Shown here: in pieces, positions 60,428 to 64,000 of the stretch
How the letters are laid out: each line of letters begins with the position of its first letter
Position numbering within the stretch: the first letter of the stretch is position 1
Source of the DNA: Stictocephala bisonia
Lineage: Eukaryota; Arthropoda; Insecta; Hemiptera; Membracidae
Assembly: GCA_035578905.1 (NCBI GenBank)
Contig: JAQJVL010000001.1
Location: forward strand, 3,030,001-3,094,000
Length of the DNA: 64,000 nt
Reading direction: 5' to 3'
Notes under the pieces: generated by a model
Told to the model about the DNA's origin: nothing
The model's input: only the letters and a program-made list of their open reading frames with translations
Database searches by the model: none
Made by a program: the position numbers and the translations under genes

Positions 60428-61566
60428 CAGGGTGACAATTAAGTCTTAGGATGACTATAACCATTAAACGACAAGAGATATCACAACCAAATTTGGCATA
60501 CCGTTACTGGTAATAGTAAGCTACTTTTCTGTGTACATGGTGATCAGATGTCATCTTTGGGGGACAGCCCGTTAGGAGTTAGAAGAAAATCTTTATTAGC
60601 AGCCTATGTTGATTTGTACATCATTTTAAAGGTCTACTTAAACTGAAAACATTACCACAAACTAGACTTAAAAAAGGTTGATCCAGTCGGAAGTAATTGC
60701 TGTTCAAATTTAAAAAATGTTTAATACATTGTACTTACGAATAACAGAAAGCTACAAGTTAAAGGGAATACTTACTGAACTTCTTTAAAAGTAGGTATTC
60801 AAAATGTTCCCAGTTGGCCGTCTGGCAATGTGCTAACCAGTTATAAAAGCTGGCTACTGCTTTTTGAATGTATTCTCGTGGAATAGCTTGAGCTTCCTGT
60901 GTCTAAGATAAATCAGATCTCTAGGCTGCGTTTCATAAACTTTGTCTTTGAGGTAGCCCCATAAAAAGTAGTCCAGCGGAGTTAGGTCAGGGGAACTAGC
61001 CGGCCACTCAATCGCTCCACGTCTTCCAATCCACCGGTGTCGGAATACTACATCTAAGTATTGCCCCACTTGATTACCATAGTGTGGCTTCTTGTAGGAA
61101 AAAACTTGCTTGGACGTCAGCGCCAAGACTAGCTTGTAGAGCAGGATCTATCTCATTTTGGAGCATATCTTGATACTTGTTGGCATTAAAGTACTTAACC
61201 CTTTAAGTATTCCCCAGTAAGTATTCCCTTTAACTTGTAGCTTTCTGTTTTTCGTAAGTACAATGTATTAAACATTTTTAAAACTTTGAACAGCAATTAC
61301 TTCCATCTAGATCAACCTTTTTAAGTCCGGTTTGCGGTATTGTTTTCAGTTTAACAAGACATTTGAAATTATTTACAAATCAACATAGGCTGCTAATAAA
61401 TATTTTCTTCTTACTCCTAACGAACCGTCCACCAAAGATGACATCTGATCACCATGTACAAAGAAAATTAGATTACTATTACTAGGAACGGTATGCCAAA
61501 TTTGGTTGTGATATCTCTTGTCGTTTAAAAGTTATAACATCGTTCAAAGACTTAATTGTCACCCTG
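60428..61566 (-). mobile_element. Tc1/mariner-superfamily element with long inverted ends
   Basis: Starts CAGGGTGACAATTAAGTCTT and its reversed right end begins CAGGGTGACAATTAAGTCTT too. The left end is preceded by TA; on the right GA intervenes before TA, so the duplication is imperfect. The inverted ends extend about 350 bp each (60428-60777 and 61217-61566), much longer than the usual 30 bp. A minus-strand transposase fragment lies between them. Confidence 0.75.
60800..61200 (-). pseudogene. Mariner-type transposase C-terminal fragment
   Basis: The main frame (60854-61126) includes RHRWIGRRGAIEWPASSPDL then TPLDYFLWGYLKDKVYETQP. This is the block with the third catalytic acidic residue and the SPDLxPxDxFLWG signature of the Tc1/mariner (IS630-like) family. 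Upstream, in another frame, is KYQDMLQNEIDPALQASLG, the segment preceding the second catalytic Asp. The QDGAPPH-like box itself is degraded between the two frames. With the N-terminal DNA-binding domain absent and a frameshift, it is inactive. Confidence 0.75.
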
Positions 61567-61611
61567 GATATTGGCTTTATAGCCAATCTACATTATTAAA
61601 TCTTAAATTCT

Positions 61612-62131
61612 TAGGGAGACAAATCTTGATCACAAAGCTAAATTAAAACCTCCCAACTATTCAATTGCTTGCTCTTGCACCATGTTCAGACCGGATGTAC
61701 CTCCAGATTAGAAATGGAATGGACAGTCGTTCTTATACATTCCAAAATATGAGTTTCCATAAGACGATCACAGCACTAGTCTAACTTCCATCATACTTAA
61801 ACTCTCGAGAGTTGCATGTGCCCACCCCAGAGTGAAATCGGTTCAACCCTTCCCTCCGGAGAAATTTTTAAGCCACCGGCTGATTTCATTGGATCAGAAA
61901 CTGAGTACTTCTTTCAGCTAAAGATCGATTCCTAGGATAATGATCAGTTGGTATTGAATTTACAACTGGGAAGCTGTGGTTAATGTTGGTTTAAATGATA
62001 TGAGCTGGCTTCCTGGGTATATCAGGCGTCGATCTGGTCTCTCAGAAACCCTACGTCGTCTTATCTCCGGAGGGACTATGTTGGGAGTCAGGGAAGACGA
62101 CTTCCTCCTGACTCTGACTAACTGGACGTAC
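61612..62131. repeat. Right arm of outer inverted repeat
   Basis: Partner of 58905-59430. The open frame at 61976-62194 (plus) encodes NVGLNDMSWLPGYIRRRSGL, nearly the same as the minus-strand frame of the left arm. Confidence 0.8.
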
Positions 62132-62834
62132 TGTACAAGAATTGTTATAGTGACTGAGTACTTCGTAGTAGTGACGAACAATTCTTCAAATTGAATCTGA
62201 GTATACATTCAGGTTTAGGAAAAATTTTAATAAATGGAATCCACGGCCCCAAAAACTAAAATGATTAGATATTTTGAACAATTTGTTTCAGTTTGTCAAA
62301 AAATAGTTTAATGAGGCATAAAAATACAATTTCTCTTACCCGGAATTTCAGTGTTAGAAAATAAAGAAAGACAGGACAAATAGATAACATATACAGGCCT
62401 CTGTTCTTTATGGCCAATCATGAAGATTGATTTATTTATCTTAAATTTAAATCACTTTCTTAAACATCTAAAACTAATATGATCAATGTTGGAAACATTA
62501 ATATTTTACCTTATTAAAAGGGTCTCAACTGGACGGAGATAAGTTAACCAATAACAAATAAATAAATATTGATTCTTGTTTAATTTTCAAATATTTAAAT
62601 GCAGTATTCATTTTTAACTATTTTAAGATTTTTAAATTCAAAATGTATTCCTCGTAATTCACATAAATTTTATTGGTGCCACTTTCTATTAAAATAGTGG
62701 AGAATTTATTGTTGGTATAAATACATAATTACGACAATTTTGCCTTCCAATTTCCAAAAACCAATTTCCAAAAATACTTCCAATTATATTTTCGTGGGCA
62801 ACATATACGAGGGACCCCTTGTATTTATCATCAA
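62132..62834. other. No feature seen
   Basis: AT-rich unique sequence. Confidence 0.5.
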
Positions 62835-63447
62835 CAGGGTTGGGCAAAAGTCTAGAATATATTTACTAATTTCAAAACCATTGAAAGACATGTAATTAAA
62901 CTTTGTAGTTTTGTACATGTCCCTATACTAAACATGTAGACATATTTTACTTGTTTTCTGCATAGCCAGGTGATGGCCCATGAAGTAAGTCTTAAAATTT
63001 TTAAATCTAAGCCTACCTCGAGTTATTCCTCATTTTAAAGGTTTTTGTTTGTAAAACACAAGAGTCCAAACCTGAGGTCAAAAGGATGACTCAGTCATAA
63101 GTACAGCCAATCAAAGAGTTTAATGGCAGGGTTAAGAATGTTAGTTATATGACATTAAATTCTTTGCGAGGCTATATTTTCTGACTGGGTCATCCTTTTG
63201 ACCTCAGGTTTGGACTCTTGTATTTTACAAACAAAGACCTTTAAAATGAGGTATAGCTCAAGGTAGGCTTACATTTAAAATTATTAAGACTTCCTTTCAT
63301 GTGCCATCACCTGGCTTTTCGAAAAACAAGTAAAATATGTCTAAATGTTTGGTAAAGGGACGTGAACATAACTGCAAATTTTCATTACATTTCTTTCAAT
63401 GATTTTGAAATTAATAAATATATTTCAGACTTTTGTCCAACCTAGTA
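62835..63447. mobile_element. About 610-bp palindromic MITE-like element
   Basis: The left end AGGGTTGGGCAAAAGTCT mirrors the right end GACTTTTGTCCAACCT. The arms are about 255 bp, with ATATTTTACTTGTTTT, CCTGAGGTCAAAAGGATGAC and GAGTCCAAACCTGAGGTC all having mirror partners. The spacer (63093-63183) is short. No clear target duplication. Confidence 0.65.
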
Positions 63448-63451
63448 TAAC

Positions 63452-63508
63452 TGTAGTATTGACCCACCCAACTACCCCTCCACGTACAATTGTATTGACT
63501 CACCCTAG
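63452..63508. repeat. 36-bp minisatellite fragment (locus 5)
   Basis: GTAGTATTGACCCACCCAAC, TACCCCTCCACGTACAATTG and TATTGACTCACCC correspond to about one and a half diverged units, in the orientation of locus 3. Confidence 0.75.
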
Positions 63509-64000
63509 TGGTAATTTACATTTTAATTGTAGTTAAAATAATTATAAACTTAAAATTATAAAAAATAGTTAATTTTCAACTAGTTTCTCGGTATTAACTA
63601 TAGTACTACCCAGACTATGGTAAATAACTAGCTATAAAATGTAAGAAATATCTTCAAACCCACTGTTGTTATGATCATGTAAGCCTTTGATCGCAGGAAC
63701 AAATATTTAACTATTTATTTTCGATCATTTGTATTTTCATGTTTTGTATCGTTTTTATTTTTTTAACTATGTTCAATTTATGAGCAAATAAATAGTTTGA
63801 CCCTTCTTGACATCGATTTAAAACAATAAATATTTTATTATTTTGGCCTAAGGCCCATAATTTTAGTTTTTTTTATGCAGTTATATTCGAATTTTTGAGA
63901 TGATTATCTAATTTAATATACCAAAATTAATTCAATATCTTAATTTAATATCGAATCTATATAAAATTTACAACTATCAATAATTTTGGATCCCATAAAC
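63509..64000. other. No feature seen
   Basis: AT-rich sequence to the end of the window. Confidence 0.5.

Overview
The window looks like intergenic and intronic DNA from an AT-rich eukaryotic genome, most probably an insect. The evidence is a short interstitial (TTAGG)n array at 44504-44538, two exons of an insect-type SLC46/proton-coupled folate transporter-like gene on the minus strand (7630-7731 and 5686-5823) with proper GT-AG borders, and a mobile-element load typical of insects (hAT, Tc1/mariner, a TTAA-flanked MITE, endonuclease-RT LINE debris, a BEL/Pao-like gag remnant, a tRNA-derived SINE and an LTR element). The insect order cannot be fixed from sequence alone. No prokaryotic features are present, and almost all of the window is repeats.

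Layout. 1-3.9 kb: a 1.08-kb inverted-repeat pair around a spacer holding smaller MITE-like elements. 4.0-5.55 kb: a decayed hAT transposon with a perfect 8-bp target duplication, whose right end is included in a later 256-bp-arm palindrome. 5.7-7.7 kb: two SLC46-like exons with a broken LINE in the intron between them. 8.57-8.96 kb: a 36-bp G-run minisatellite, related to arrays or fragments near 34.7, 54.6, 58.5 and 63.5 kb. 9.6-23 kb: several MITE-like elements, a CpG-dense patch, a gag remnant, and 59-bp and 73-bp tandem arrays. 24.1-32.6 kb: a long (CT)n tract and 18-, 42- and 80-bp arrays. 33.6-34.4 kb: poly-T and a 336-bp-arm palindrome. 34.8-44.0 kb: a complete, apparently young LTR retroelement read on the minus strand. 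It has nearly identical 1.2-kb LTRs, 4-bp target duplications, a primer-binding site and a polypurine tract, but only a coiled-coil gag-like coding region and about 5 kb of AT-rich non-coding core. 44-64 kb: microsatellites, two copies of a tRNA SINE, two copies of a MITE family (one interrupted by a palindrome with a 13-bp target duplication), more 36-bp arrays, a nested inverted repeat holding a mariner-type element, and a terminal MITE.

The only host gene supported is the SLC46-like transporter. Its upstream and downstream exons were not found. The rest is best read as a record of repeat invasion, with an unusual number of long inverted repeats.
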